Shown here: piece after piece, positions 40,644-49,428 of the stretch
Numbering within the stretch: the stretch's first letter is position 1
Layout of the letters: each line of letters starts with the position of its first letter
Assembly: GCA_022402445.1 (NCBI GenBank)
Contig: JAKRSF010000008.1
Span: forward strand, 124,001 to 188,000
DNA length: 64,000 bases
Direction of reading: 5' to 3'
DNA from: Cyanobacteriota bacterium
Lineage (GTDB): Bacteria; Cyanobacteriota; Cyanobacteriia; CACIAM-69d
Notes under the pieces: model-generated
The model's database searches: none
The model's input: the letters and a program-made list of their open reading frames with translations, nothing else
What the model was told of the DNA's origin: nothing
Program-made: the position numbers and the translations under genes

Positions 40644-41424
40644 GCACCTAATACTCCTTATCTCTTGAGGTGAATGCAGTTTTGATACTCGTCAGTCGGC
40701 GGGCAAAACTGCGGTTGGGTTCGAGGGTCGTTATAGCGCCTCGCCGCAGAATTGCGCAATTTTGACTGAAATGCCGACCTGGAACGATTGCTGGGCGATC
40801 GCCCGCAAGGCCAGGAAGGTTTTTGGGGGATTTTGGCCCCTGGAGATGATGACCGTGAAGACTGGGGGTGGGTTCCCTCGCCGCTGCCGATGGCTCGGAT
40901 GATGGCCCTACGGTGGCGGCGGGTGAGGTGTGATAAATAACAACGCCCATCTTGGCACACCGGTGGCGGGGCGGCGGGCTCCTGGGGGTGGCTCTGGGGG
41001 CAATCCGTGCGCCGTGCGCCGCGGGGGAAAGGGGATATCAGAGGGAACCAAGGCCCATCAGCCGCGATCGCGGGGACGCCCTTGGGGGAAAACATTAGGG
41101 AACACAAATTAAATAAGTATTAAGAATTGTCGGGATTTAATTGAAATCAATGCTTAAATTCGGCCAAGGCCATAGGGACATGGTAGGATACAGGCCATCA
41201 GCAAGGATAGCTACGGGTTGAATTGCTTTAGCTTCAAATGTGAAGTTGATGGGTCATAGGCCACCGTTCCAGGGCCAATTGACCCCTAGTGAGTTCAGAG
41301 TCGTATACTTTATTGCCCGTTCCTGTTCCCTTGGGGCTTCTGTGGATCAATGGCCTTGGCCGCCGTCTATGGTCCTGGAATCAATTCATTTCTATTGCGG
41401 TTGACGACTGTCACGTCTTGGACC
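40644..41424. other. Gene-poor region with one possible promoter
   Basis: No supported gene in these 780 bases. The second half is AT-richer and HIP1-poor. There is a small palindrome CTTCA-N4-TGAAG at 41232-41245. A promoter-like TTGACC (41279-41284) with TATACT (41304-41309) is seen, but the spacer is 19 bases. It would drive the small ORF at 41425. Confidence 0.45.
41279..41309 (+). promoter_or_regulatory. Possible sigma-70 promoter for the 41425 ORF
   Basis: TTGACC at 41279-41284 and TATACT at 41304-41309, separated by 19 bases, two more than optimal. The -10 differs from TATAAT by one base. Inferred only. Confidence 0.35.
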
Positions 41425-41649
41425 ATGAAGATTTTTTTACTGAAGGTGTCAGGTCTCTCGCTGATTGGTTGGTTCCTGTTGGGGGGCCGGGTGGCGGCCA
41501 TGGGGGATGGGGTGGTGCGGATGGGGGATCATCGCGCGGCCCAGCATGATCACTTGGATCTGGGGGAGGGCGATCGCGCCTTGGCTGAACCTGCCCAGCC
41601 GCCCGATCGCGGTAGCCCCGATCGCAGCCGTGGGACCGGTACCTATTAG
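41425..41649 (+). CDS. Possible small secreted protein
   Basis: A 74-residue open frame starting MKIFLLKVSGLSLIGWFLLG, which looks like a signal peptide ending near GGRVAA. The rest is polar, rich in Asp, His, Pro and Arg, without a recognised domain. A promoter-like sequence lies 115 bases upstream. The downstream part is HIP1-driven low complexity, so this could be a chance frame. Low confidence. Confidence 0.35.
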   Translation: MKIFLLKVSGLSLIGWFLLGGRVAAMGDGVVRMGDHRAAQHDHLDLGEGDRALAEPAQPPDRGSPDRSRGTGTY

Positions 41650-41721
41650 CTGCGATCCAGTGGTAGGCGATCGCTGGCCGCTGGGGAATGGGGGATGCCT
41701 GCTGGGGGGTGTGGCCCCTCG

Positions 41722-42441
41722 CTACCGTTGGAGGGGTTCCGGCTCAACTGCCCCGGTGGCCTGGGCGATCGCGGTGCGGCACTGGTCCGGTGACTGGCCT
41801 GCCCGCATGGCTTCCACCAGGGCGCGATAGGCTGGGGCCTGCTGTTCCAGGAGGGTTCTGGCCCGCTGGAGGGCGATATTTTGCTGCACCGCGAAGGGGG
41901 GCACCCCCTGGGGATTGGCCCGCCGCAGTTGCGCCACCGCATTGAGCAGCAGTTGGCGATCGTCCCCGCCCCCTTCCGCGCGGCCAAAGCACAGGGTTTC
42001 GGCGGCGATCCCCGCCATCCAAATGGTGGAGTAGTGGCTGAAGAGCTGGGCCGAAAGCTGCCCCTGGCTGAGCTGCGCCTGCACCTGGGTTTCATCGAAC
42101 TGCACGCCGCCCCGAGCGGTTTGGCCCTGCTGGAACGCTTCCCAGGCGCAGAGGCTATAGGCCGTCACGGGCACCCCCAGCAGTTCCGCCACCAGAAAAT
42201 GGCCCGCCTCGTGGTGCAGCACCCGCTCGCGATGGGCTGCGGACCGGTTGGCGAACCAGTCCACCAGCAGCGTGCCCCCCTGGCCGTTCCAGAGGAAGCG
42301 ATCGCCCGTCGCCAGGGCCAAAACCGCCACGGTGAGGGCACTGGGCACCAGGGGAGACAGGTCGAGGGCTGGGCCACCGAGGATCATCAGGGTGGTCAAA
42401 AAGACGCCAGCGGCAACCAGATTGAGGGTGGTGGGGCTCAT
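41722..42441 (-). CDS. M41-like (FtsH-type) zinc peptidase domain without AAA ATPase
   Basis: A 239-residue protein with two N-terminal hydrophobic helices (about residues 5-24 and 33-47) and a peptidase part from about 65. HEAGH at residues 77-81 is the zinc motif of M41 peptidases. IWMAGIAAETLCFG and GGDDRQLLLNAVAQLR match the downstream FtsH segments AG-x-AAE and the D-containing helix supplying the third ligand. No Walker motifs are present, so it lacks the ATPase. The ATG at 42441 suits the helix. It could be a membrane peptidase or pseudo-protease; substrate unknown. Confidence 0.85.
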   Translation of the reverse strand: MSPTTLNLVAAGVFLTTLMILGGPALDLSPLVPSALTVAVLALATGDRFLWNGQGGTLLVDWFANRSAAHRERVLHHEAGHFLVAELLGVPVTAYSLCAWEAFQQGQTARGGVQFDETQVQAQLSQGQLSAQLFSHYSTIWMAGIAAETLCFGRAEGGGDDRQLLLNAVAQLRRANPQGVPPFAVQQNIALQRARTLLEQQAPAYRALVEAMRAGQSPDQCRTAIAQATGAVEPEPLQR

Positions 42442-42693
42442 GGAAATAATTGGCCAGGGACGGTTCAGGTGGCCGCCAGCGGGGTAGGTTGGACTACGGT
42501 TTCAAGGACGCCGCCGGGGCGGTTTGGCCCTGGGTGACCGTTTAGGGGGGCAGCCTTAGGGATAGCTTAACGAATTTTTACACTTCCCTCGGTTTTCGGC
42601 GTTCCTGAAGGGTTTCCTCGGCCGTTTTAATGGTCTAATTTCAGCCCGCGAGCGTTCTCCATTTCCCTAGCGTTTTTACCTCTTCCCATCACC

Positions 42694-43446
42694 ATGTCTA
42701 GCCGCGCCATTCCCCAGGATTTGTCCGATGCGATCGCCCAGGCCCGTAGCGCAACGGAGGCGGCCCTTGGGGCTGGTCTGGGGCGGGTGGCGGTGGAGAT
42801 TGCCCTGCCGGAGTTGAAGGTGATGCCGGTGGCGCGGGAGTTTTTGCAGTTGTTTTGCGATCGCGGCGATCGCCTGAAGGTGTTTTTCCCGGATGCGGGG
42901 GCGGCGGCGCTGGCGCGGCGGGATTGGGGGGATTTGCCGATCACGTTGGGGGATGTGGGATCTGGCCGCACCCCCACGGCGGGCAAAATTGCGGCGGAGG
43001 ATGAGATTTTTCTGTTTGTGGAAGCGTCGTCGGTCGAAGTGAACCAGGTGGAAACCCTCTGTCAAGAGGCGGGCGATCGCCCGGTGGTGTTCCTCAACTC
43101 GCGCATGGAGGACATCGCCACCATCGGCATCGGCTACGCGGGGCGGCAGTTGCGGGAGCGGTTTTTGAGCACCATCGAAACGGTCTATTCCCTGCGGCCC
43201 ATCGAGGGGGGGGCCGTGCGGCGCGCCTATCCGGAACCGTGGGAGGTGTGGCTTGAGGACGGGGCCGCCGAGGGGGGCTATCGCCTGGTGGATCAGGTGC
43301 CCCAGCGGCCCGCCGGGGAGGTGCTCGATGAAATCATTTTTCGGGCCATGGGGGGCGATCGCGGCGACGCCAGCGGCAGTGCTGGACCCAAACGGCAGGG
43401 ATTTTTGGGGCAACTCCAGGGATTTTTGCGCGCCTTGAGCCAGTAG
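42694..43446 (+). CDS. DUF1995 family protein
   Basis: A 250-residue protein with IPQDLSDAIAQARSATEAAL at the start, VEIALPELKVMPVAREF and the central DRPVVFLNSRMEDIATIGIG, followed by RERFLSTIETVYSLRPIEGG. This matches DUF1995, known from cyanobacteria and plastids; one plant member (LPA3) assists photosystem II accumulation, but the bacterial role is not known. It is soluble with no signal peptide. The ATG at 42694 is clear. It diverges from the M41-like gene with a 252-base gap. Confidence 0.88.
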   Translation: MSSRAIPQDLSDAIAQARSATEAALGAGLGRVAVEIALPELKVMPVAREFLQLFCDRGDRLKVFFPDAGAAALARRDWGDLPITLGDVGSGRTPTAGKIAAEDEIFLFVEASSVEVNQVETLCQEAGDRPVVFLNSRMEDIATIGIGYAGRQLRERFLSTIETVYSLRPIEGGAVRRAYPEPWEVWLEDGAAEGGYRLVDQVPQRPAGEVLDEIIFRAMGGDRGDASGSAGPKRQGFLGQLQGFLRALSQ

Positions 43447-43752
43447 GGGGAAGGTGCAGGTCAAGATTTGGGCCAAGACTCAGGCCGTTGCCCCCACAGG
43501 GTTTGACCCATACCCCGGCCAGGGCGATCGCGCGGCCCCCGGCGATCGCCCCTGAAATCCCCGATTCATCTCCGTGAAAATGCGAATAAACCTTCGCGCC
43601 AAATCTGGGATTTTGCCCGCAACTGAGCCATCATAGGAGGAAGCGATCGCGTCGAACCGAGGGGTATCATTTCTCCTCCTCGCCCCACCTGGCGCACTCC
43701 GCCTCGGGCCTTCGCTTGAGTGTCTGCATCTCCACCGTCGCGCTCCAAACCT
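43447..43752. other. Intergenic region, nothing recognised
   Basis: About 306 bases between two plus-strand genes. A few HIP1 sites, no ORF with family features and no clear promoter or terminator. Confidence 0.5.
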
Positions 43753-44514
43753 ATGACCTTAACGTCCTCGTCGCCCCGCAAAATCGTCATTGGCGATGTC
43801 CACGGCCAATACGATGGCCTGATGCAACTGCTGGGGGCGATCGCGCCGGGGGCAGACGATCGCATCTGTTTTGTGGGGGATTTGATCGATCGCGGCCCCA
43901 AGAGCGCCCATGTGGTGGATTTCGTGATGAATAGCCCCTATGAATGCCTGCTGGGGAACCACGAAAAGATGCTGCTGGACATTTTTAGCGACGGGCACCT
44001 GAGCCAAGCGGCCCTGCATGGGTGGCTCTTCAGCGGCGGGCAGGCCACGTTAGCGAGCTATCAGGACTTTTTCGGGGAGGCGGGCATTCCCCAAAGTCAC
44101 ATTGACTGGATCTATCAACTGCCCCTCTACGCGGACTGGGGGGACTATTGGATCGTCCATGCGGGGGTCAATCCCCAACTGCCCCTGGAGGCCCAGACGG
44201 CCCAGGATTTTTGCTGGATTCGTGAGCCGTTCCACGCGATTGAACGCCCCTATTTCGCGGACAAAACCATCGTGACGGGCCACACGATCACGTTCACCAT
44301 GCCGGGGGTGATTCCGGGGAATGTGGCGCGCGGGGAGGGCTGGATTGATATTGATACGGGGGCGTACCACCCGCGCAGTGGCTGGCTTTCGGCCCTGGAT
44401 TTGACCCACCAAAAGGTCTATCAGGTTCATGTCTATGAGCCGAAACTGCGGGTGCGATCGCTCGAAGAGGCCAGTACGCCCATCCAGCGGGATCACATCG
44501 CGATCGCCCATTAG
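43753..44514 (+). CDS. PPP-type metallophosphoesterase (Ser/Thr phosphatase-like)
   Basis: A 253-residue protein with the complete PPP signature: GDVHGQYDGL near residue 16, GDLIDRGPK near 42, GNHEKM near 68, then VHAGVNPQ near 143 and TGHTITF near 178. These supply the metal ligands and catalytic His-Asp. It may act as a protein phosphatase or a diadenosine-polyphosphate hydrolase, and is similar in size to bacterial ApaH/PrpA-like proteins; the substrate is not decided. The ATG at 43753 is preferred to an upstream start at 43720. Its stop overlaps the stop of the convergent TPR-GT gene (TTAG). Confidence 0.9.
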   Translation: MTLTSSSPRKIVIGDVHGQYDGLMQLLGAIAPGADDRICFVGDLIDRGPKSAHVVDFVMNSPYECLLGNHEKMLLDIFSDGHLSQAALHGWLFSGGQATLASYQDFFGEAGIPQSHIDWIYQLPLYADWGDYWIVHAGVNPQLPLEAQTAQDFCWIREPFHAIERPYFADKTIVTGHTITFTMPGVIPGNVARGEGWIDIDTGAYHPRSGWLSALDLTHQKVYQVHVYEPKLRVRSLEEASTPIQRDHIAIAH

Positions 44515-46220
44515 GGGACGCCATCATCGGGCTGGGGGGTCGAGTTAAAAATGCTACCTCGGTACCGCAGGATCTCACGGAAATTTGGCCCATTGAGGCA
44601 TTGATTGAGGCTTTGGTGGATGGCTTGCCAGACGGTGGACCAGTCGCCGGGGATTGTTTGGCGGAAGAGGCGGGCGCTGGGATACCAAATGCTGTCGGGG
44701 CGATCGCGGAGCCATCGCCAGTCCGCATCGGTGGGCAGCAGGATCCAGACGGGTTTTCCGAGGGCGCCGGCCAGGTGGGCGGTGGCGGTATCGACGGTGA
44801 GGATCAGGTCCAGGGACGCGATCGCGGCGGCGGTGTCGGCGAAGTCGTGGATGTGGGGGGCCAGGTCGTGGCAGCGGGGATGGTGGGCGGTGCGCTGGCG
44901 GAATTCGGCCCCGTCTTCGGCCCCCACCTGTAGGGAATAGAGGCCCAGGTCGGGGCGATCGGCCAGGGTGAGGAAATGATCGAGGGGGCAACTGCGCTGG
45001 CGGTGGGTGTTGTGGTGGCCCGGTGCGTCGCGGCCCGTGCTCCAAACGATGCCGATTTTTAGGGGCACGGGGGGGCCGTCGGGCAGGGGCAGGGGGGTTG
45101 GCGATCGCAGGTAGGGCATCGGGCCGGGGCAGGGGGTCAGGGCCGCGCCGAGGTGGTGGGGCAGGCTGATGAGGGGAATGTGGCGATCATGGGGAATGTC
45201 GAGGGCGAGGGGAACCACATCGGCGACGGACGCGATCGCGGGGCTCTGGGCAAAGAGGCGCACCTGGCTGGGCACGCAGGCGAAGATCAACCGTCCCACC
45301 CGAGGGGCGATCGCGGGGAGATAGCGCACGAACTGGATCGTGTCCCCGAGGCCCTGTTCCTGGGTGACGAGCAGGGTGCCGTGGCGCAGGTCCGTGCGGC
45401 CATCCCAGCGGGTTTCGGCGGGATAGGGCAAAAAGTCCCGCTGGAATTGCTCAAATTGCAGCCGCCATTCGTATTCCTGAAAGCCGCCGATCAGATCGCC
45501 GTTGCGCAACAGGTGCAGGGCCAGATTCCAGTGGTAGTCGGGTTCCTGGGGATGGAGTTTGGTTAGCAGTTTGAGGCCCAAAATGGCCCGGTAGCCGCGA
45601 TCGCCCCCGCCCGCCGCGATCGCGCCCCCAAAAACCGCCGCCTTCGTATCTGGATCCGTCGGGCGATCGCGCAAAGCTTGCAAAAACAATCCAAAGGCTT
45701 CGTCGTAATTCCCCAGGCCGTAGTGGTGCCGTCCTCCACTGAGCCGCGCGATCGCCAGGGGTTCCGCGATCGCCCCCGCCAGGGGATCCCCCGCCGCCCA
45801 GGTCTGAGCCAGTTCAAAGTGCGCGATCGCCGTGGACCAGTCCGCCCGATCCGCCGCCAGATAAGCCAACGCCAACGGCCACACGGGGTGGCGATCGCGC
45901 CCCGTCACCAATGCCAGCGCCACCGCGATCGCTAACGGATCCGCCAGCCGTTGAATGTCCGGGCATTTTTGGGCCAGGGTCCGCAGGCGCTCCAGTTGCT
46001 CCAGGCCATCGGGCCGCCAGCGCAGGGAGATCGCCGCCGTCCGGGCCGCCTTTTCAAACTCCCCCGCCGCTTCGTAGGTGTTTTGAAGTTCCTGGAGCCG
46101 CGATCGCCACGCCCCATCCAGCGGATCCAGGGCGCACCATTGACCACCCAAGGCTTTGATATCGGACTTTGAGGCCGCTGAAACCGTTGAAGCGTTTGGG
46201 AAATTCGGAAAAATCGTCAA
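44511..46220 (-). CDS. TPR protein with C-terminal GT9/heptosyltransferase-like domain
   Basis: A 569-residue protein. The N-terminal half (about residues 40-265) has TPR-type helical pairs, such as YEAAGEFEKAARTAAISLRW and HHYGLGNYDEAFGLFLQALR. The C-terminal half (about 285-550) shows the GT-B pattern LLVTQEQGLGDTIQFVRYLP, LKIGIVWSTGRDAPGHHNTH and the nucleotide-binding segment DLILTVDTATAHLAGALGKP (about 480-500), as in ADP-heptose:LPS transferases and bacterial O-GlcNAc-like TPR proteins. It presumably transfers a sugar to a lipid or protein; acceptor unknown. cimA lies 11 bases upstream on the same strand. Confidence 0.88.
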   Translation of the reverse strand: MTIFPNFPNASTVSAASKSDIKALGGQWCALDPLDGAWRSRLQELQNTYEAAGEFEKAARTAAISLRWRPDGLEQLERLRTLAQKCPDIQRLADPLAIAVALALVTGRDRHPVWPLALAYLAADRADWSTAIAHFELAQTWAAGDPLAGAIAEPLAIARLSGGRHHYGLGNYDEAFGLFLQALRDRPTDPDTKAAVFGGAIAAGGGDRGYRAILGLKLLTKLHPQEPDYHWNLALHLLRNGDLIGGFQEYEWRLQFEQFQRDFLPYPAETRWDGRTDLRHGTLLVTQEQGLGDTIQFVRYLPAIAPRVGRLIFACVPSQVRLFAQSPAIASVADVVPLALDIPHDRHIPLISLPHHLGAALTPCPGPMPYLRSPTPLPLPDGPPVPLKIGIVWSTGRDAPGHHNTHRQRSCPLDHFLTLADRPDLGLYSLQVGAEDGAEFRQRTAHHPRCHDLAPHIHDFADTAAAIASLDLILTVDTATAHLAGALGKPVWILLPTDADWRWLRDRPDSIWYPSARLFRQTIPGDWSTVWQAIHQSLNQCLNGPNFREILRYRGSIFNSTPQPDDGVP

Positions 46221-46231
46221 TGTCCTCAGCC

Positions 46232-47869
46232 CTAGCCCAACTCCACCGCGATCGCGGGCAGCACCGACATCCTGGCCGGCGGCACCCCATGGAGCATTAA
46301 GCCATATTCCAACCCCTCCACCAACGCCCGGTAGGACGCCTCCAAAATATTCGTCGAAACCCCAACGGTGCTCCAGCGGCGATCGCCATCGCTCGACTCC
46401 ACCAGCACCCGCGTTTTTGCTGATGTGCCCGCCTGTCCATCGAGAATCCGCACCTTATAGTCCGTGAGGTGAAAGGCCGCCAAAGTTGGATAAAACTGCA
46501 CCAGCGATCGCCGCAGGGCCGCATCCATCGCCGCCACCGGCCCATTGCCCTCCGCCGCCTCCAGACAGGGGCACTGGTTCACCATCACCTTCACCGCCGC
46601 CATGGAATCATTGGCGTAGACATTGCGCCCCAGGTCGTAGTGGATCTGACAGCCCTGCACCAGGAAATAGTGGGGCCGCTGGCCCAGCACCTCCCGCATC
46701 AGCAGTTCCACACTGGCCTCCGCCGCCTCGAACTGGTAGCCATCGCGCTCGAGATCCTTGAGGCGCTGCAAAATACTGCGGGCGGCGGGATCGTTTTTAT
46801 CCAGCTCAATGCCGAAACTGCGGGCCTTTTCCAGCACGTTACTCAAACCCGACTGATCCGACACGACGATGCGCCGCTGGTTACCGACCGCCTCCGGGGC
46901 GATGTGTTCATAGGTGGCGGAGTTGCGGAGGACGGCGCTGACGTGGATGCCCCCCTTGTGGGCGAAGGCCGATCGCCCGACGTAGGGGGCGCGCGGGTCC
47001 GGGGCCAGGTTCGCCAGTTCGCTGATGGTGCGGCTGGTGGCGGTCAGGTGGGCGAGCTTGTCGGGGGGGATGCAGTCGTAGCCCAGCTTCAGTTGCAGGT
47101 TGGGGATGAGGGTGCAGAGGTTGGCGTTGCCGCACCGTTCCCCATAGCCGCCGATGGTGCCCTGGACCATGGTGGCCCCCGCTTCGATCGCGGCGATCGC
47201 GTTGGCGACGGCGGTGCCCGAGTCGTTATGGGTGTGGATACCGAGGGAAATATCTGGCCCGAGGCGATCGCGCACCGCCGCCACGATTTCCGCAATTTCC
47301 CGAGGTAGCAGGCCGCCATTGGTGTCGCACAGCACCAGCCAATCTGCCCCCGCCCGCCGCGCCGCATCCAGGGTTGCGATCGCGTAGTCCGGGTTAGCGC
47401 GGTAGCCATCAAACCAATGTTCCGCGTCGTAGAGCACCTGGCGATCGCGCTGCCGCAGATGGGCCACCGTATCCGCGATCGCGGCGAGATTTTCCTCCAA
47501 TGTGGTTTGCAGGCCCGCCGTCACCTGCAAATCCCAGGATTTACCAAAAATCGCCACCCACCGGGTCTGGGCCGCCAGCAACTCCGCCAGCAGCGGTTCC
47601 GTCGCCGCCGATCGCCCCGGTCGCCGCGTCGCACAAAACGCCACCGCCTGGGCCTGCTTCAGGGGGCGATCGCGCAATTTCGCAAACAGTTCCCCATCCT
47701 TCGGATTCGCCCCCGGCCAGCCCGCCTCAATGAACGGCACCCCCAACTCATCCAAGCGGTGGGCAATTTGCAGCTTGTCATCCACCGAAAAGGAAATGCC
47801 CTCCGCCTGCGCCCCATCCCTCAAGGTGGTGTCGTAGATCCAAAGGCGGCGATCGGAGCGGTTCAACAT
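46232..47869 (-). CDS. cimA: (R)-citramalate synthase
   Basis: Condenses pyruvate and acetyl-CoA to citramalate, opening the threonine-independent route to isoleucine that many cyanobacteria use. The 545-residue protein has the DRE-TIM core: YDTTLRDGAQAEGISFSV near residue 12, VLCDTNGGLLP near 178, GIHTHNDSGTAVANA near 208, and GYGERCGNANL near 240, plus the regulatory C-terminal domain ending with VLPAIAVELG. The FIEAGWPGANPKD substrate loop and GKSWDLQV distinguish CimA from 2-isopropylmalate synthase. It lies 11 bases before the TPR-GT gene. Confidence 0.95.
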   Translation of the reverse strand: MLNRSDRRLWIYDTTLRDGAQAEGISFSVDDKLQIAHRLDELGVPFIEAGWPGANPKDGELFAKLRDRPLKQAQAVAFCATRRPGRSAATEPLLAELLAAQTRWVAIFGKSWDLQVTAGLQTTLEENLAAIADTVAHLRQRDRQVLYDAEHWFDGYRANPDYAIATLDAARRAGADWLVLCDTNGGLLPREIAEIVAAVRDRLGPDISLGIHTHNDSGTAVANAIAAIEAGATMVQGTIGGYGERCGNANLCTLIPNLQLKLGYDCIPPDKLAHLTATSRTISELANLAPDPRAPYVGRSAFAHKGGIHVSAVLRNSATYEHIAPEAVGNQRRIVVSDQSGLSNVLEKARSFGIELDKNDPAARSILQRLKDLERDGYQFEAAEASVELLMREVLGQRPHYFLVQGCQIHYDLGRNVYANDSMAAVKVMVNQCPCLEAAEGNGPVAAMDAALRRSLVQFYPTLAAFHLTDYKVRILDGQAGTSAKTRVLVESSDGDRRWSTVGVSTNILEASYRALVEGLEYGLMLHGVPPARMSVLPAIAVELG

Positions 47870-48136
47870 GGCATCAACCCTAGGTCGTTCCTAGATCATC
47901 AAGGGGGCGCGATCGGGGGGCGATCAGGGCTCAGTGGCCGGTGCAGCCGCGATCGCCCCCAGAACCCCTAGCCTATCAACGGGGATCGGCGACGGTGGCG
48001 GACGGGTTTTAAAGTTTCGGGATCAGGGGTGGGCATCGGCGCAGAATCCGGCGGGGATCACCCCCTCTTATGGCCAAACGCGCTACCCTATCATCTCGAT
48101 CCTAAAATCCCGTTGACCTTCTACCCTACTGTTCCC

Positions 48137-48631
48137 GTGCTGCCCCCCCCCATTCCCCCCGGCCCTGGTCAGGAATCCGTTTGGGACTATCCCCGTCCCC
48201 CCCGTTTGGAATTGAGCCCCAAGCCCGTGCGCGTTGAGTTCAATGGGGTCGTGCTGGCCCAGAGCGATCGCGCCTATCGGGTGTTGGAAACGAGCCATCC
48301 GCCGTCCTACTACCTGCCGCCGGAGGATGTGCAGATGCGCTATCTGCTGCCCACCCTGCGGGCGTCGTTCTGCGAATGGAAGGGCCAAGCGCGCTACTAC
48401 ACCGTGATGGTGGACGATCGCGAGGCGATCGACGGGGCTTGGGTCTATCTGGAGCCGACCGCATCCTTCGCCGCGATCGCGGGCTATGTGGCCTTCTACC
48501 CGAGCCTGATGGACGCTTGCTATGTGGGCGACGATCGCGCGGAACCGCAACCGGGCGGATTCTATGGCGGTTGGGTGACGCCGGATGTGGTGGGGCCGTT
48601 CAAGGGCGTTCCCGGATCCTGGGGCTGGTAG
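48137..48631 (+). CDS. DUF427 family protein
   Basis: A 164-residue protein. The conserved core reads GQESVWDYPRPPRLE, then VEFNGVVLAQSDRAYRVLET, PSYYLPPEDVQMRYL, SFCEWKGQARYYTV and AGYVAFYP, the DUF427 pattern of a beta-rich fold. Function is unknown. A GTG at 48137 gives MLPPPIPPGPGQESVW, like homologues; an ATG at 48029 opens the same frame but adds 36 residues without family resemblance. It converges on the JAMM gene with a 51-base gap. Confidence 0.85.
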   Translation: MLPPPIPPGPGQESVWDYPRPPRLELSPKPVRVEFNGVVLAQSDRAYRVLETSHPPSYYLPPEDVQMRYLLPTLRASFCEWKGQARYYTVMVDDREAIDGAWVYLEPTASFAAIAGYVAFYPSLMDACYVGDDRAEPQPGGFYGGWVTPDVVGPFKGVPGSWGW

Positions 48632-48652
48632 GGCCGCGATCGCCCCGGCCCC

Positions 48653-48683
48653 CCCTCAACACTGCCCCCTCAACACTGCCCCC
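48653..48683. repeat. 14-bp tandem repeat between convergent genes
   Basis: CCCTCAACACTGCC is repeated with a 14-bp period in the gap between the DUF427 and JAMM genes. No function is inferred. Confidence 0.75.
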
Positions 48684-49246
48684 TAAAGCGCCCCGTCCCC
48701 CTTCACCATCAGGGGCTGAAACCGCCGCTGCTCGTCCAATTGCCAAAATTTCAGGTCCGTGGCCCGTCCGTCGGTCACGGCCACAATCGCGTAGACATAC
48801 TCCTCCCAGGCCCATTGGCGATCGCACTCCGATGGCACCGCCACCCCATTGGGATGGGAATGATAAATCCCCACGATCGCCCAACCGCGATCGCGCGCCG
48901 CCCGCGCCGCCGCCAACATCTGGGCCGGATCAATGGCATAGCGATCCGCCGAACCATGGGCCGCTGAACTGGATTCTCCAGGGGAGCGATCCCCAAAAGT
49001 TAGGACCCCATCACCTTGATCCCCGACCGGTTGATGGCCATCCAGAACCGCCGCCCCCCCCTGATCCCAAATATTTTCCATCGGCTCCACGGCCCGCACC
49101 CGAACGACGCGATTATCGCCAGAAGGATCTGCCCCCCCCCATCGGGTACCCAACAGCAGACCGCAGCATTCGCGATCGCGCGATCGCTCCGCCGCCTGAC
49201 CCATCAGCGCCACCTGCCAGGGCTCCAGATAAACCGTCACCATCAC
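48683..49246 (-). CDS. JAMM/MPN-type (M67) metalloprotease
   Basis: A 187-residue protein with the JAMM motif: Glu26 in RECCGLLLG, His129 and His131 in GIYHSHPNGVAVPSECD, and Asp142. Bacterial members remove C-terminal residues from ThiS-like sulfur carriers (Mec+/CysO-type) or act as deubiquitinase-like enzymes. It is longer than the usual 130-150 residues because of an acidic, Gly and Ser-rich insert at about 65-105. No ThiS-like gene is adjacent. A second ATG follows directly at 49243. Confidence 0.9.
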   Translation of the reverse strand: MMVTVYLEPWQVALMGQAAERSRDRECCGLLLGTRWGGADPSGDNRVVRVRAVEPMENIWDQGGAAVLDGHQPVGDQGDGVLTFGDRSPGESSSAAHGSADRYAIDPAQMLAAARAARDRGWAIVGIYHSHPNGVAVPSECDRQWAWEEYVYAIVAVTDGRATDLKFWQLDEQRRFQPLMVKGDGAL

Positions 49247-49345
49247 CTCGCCTCGCCTCCCTTTCCCCTCAACATTGGCCCTCGAACGGCCCTAAAGCAT
49301 CATCCCCCTTCCGGAGCCAGGGCAGGTTCAGGAAGCGAAATCTCA

Positions 49346-49376
49346 TTTTTGTAATTTTTTTGCAATTTTTTTGTAA
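49346..49376. promoter_or_regulatory. Three phased T-tracts upstream of bicA
   Basis: TTTTTGTAA (49346-49354), TTTTTTTGCAA (49355-49365) and TTTTTTTGTAA (49366-49376): three repeats of an 11-bp unit about one helical turn apart, ending 52 bases before the start codon. Phased T-tracts bend DNA. They could be a regulator site or promoter element of the bicarbonate transporter gene. Confidence 0.6.
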
Positions 49377-49428
49377 TGACTTCATTCCCAGCGCGATCTA
49401 TCCATGTCACCACAAGGACGTTTCTTCC

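Noticed and set aside
48376-49428. Upstream extension of the bicA frame (929 residues in total)
   Set aside because: The added 351 residues overlap the DUF427 gene and run antisense through the JAMM gene, and are Pro and Arg-rich. The SulP protein begins at ATG 49429.
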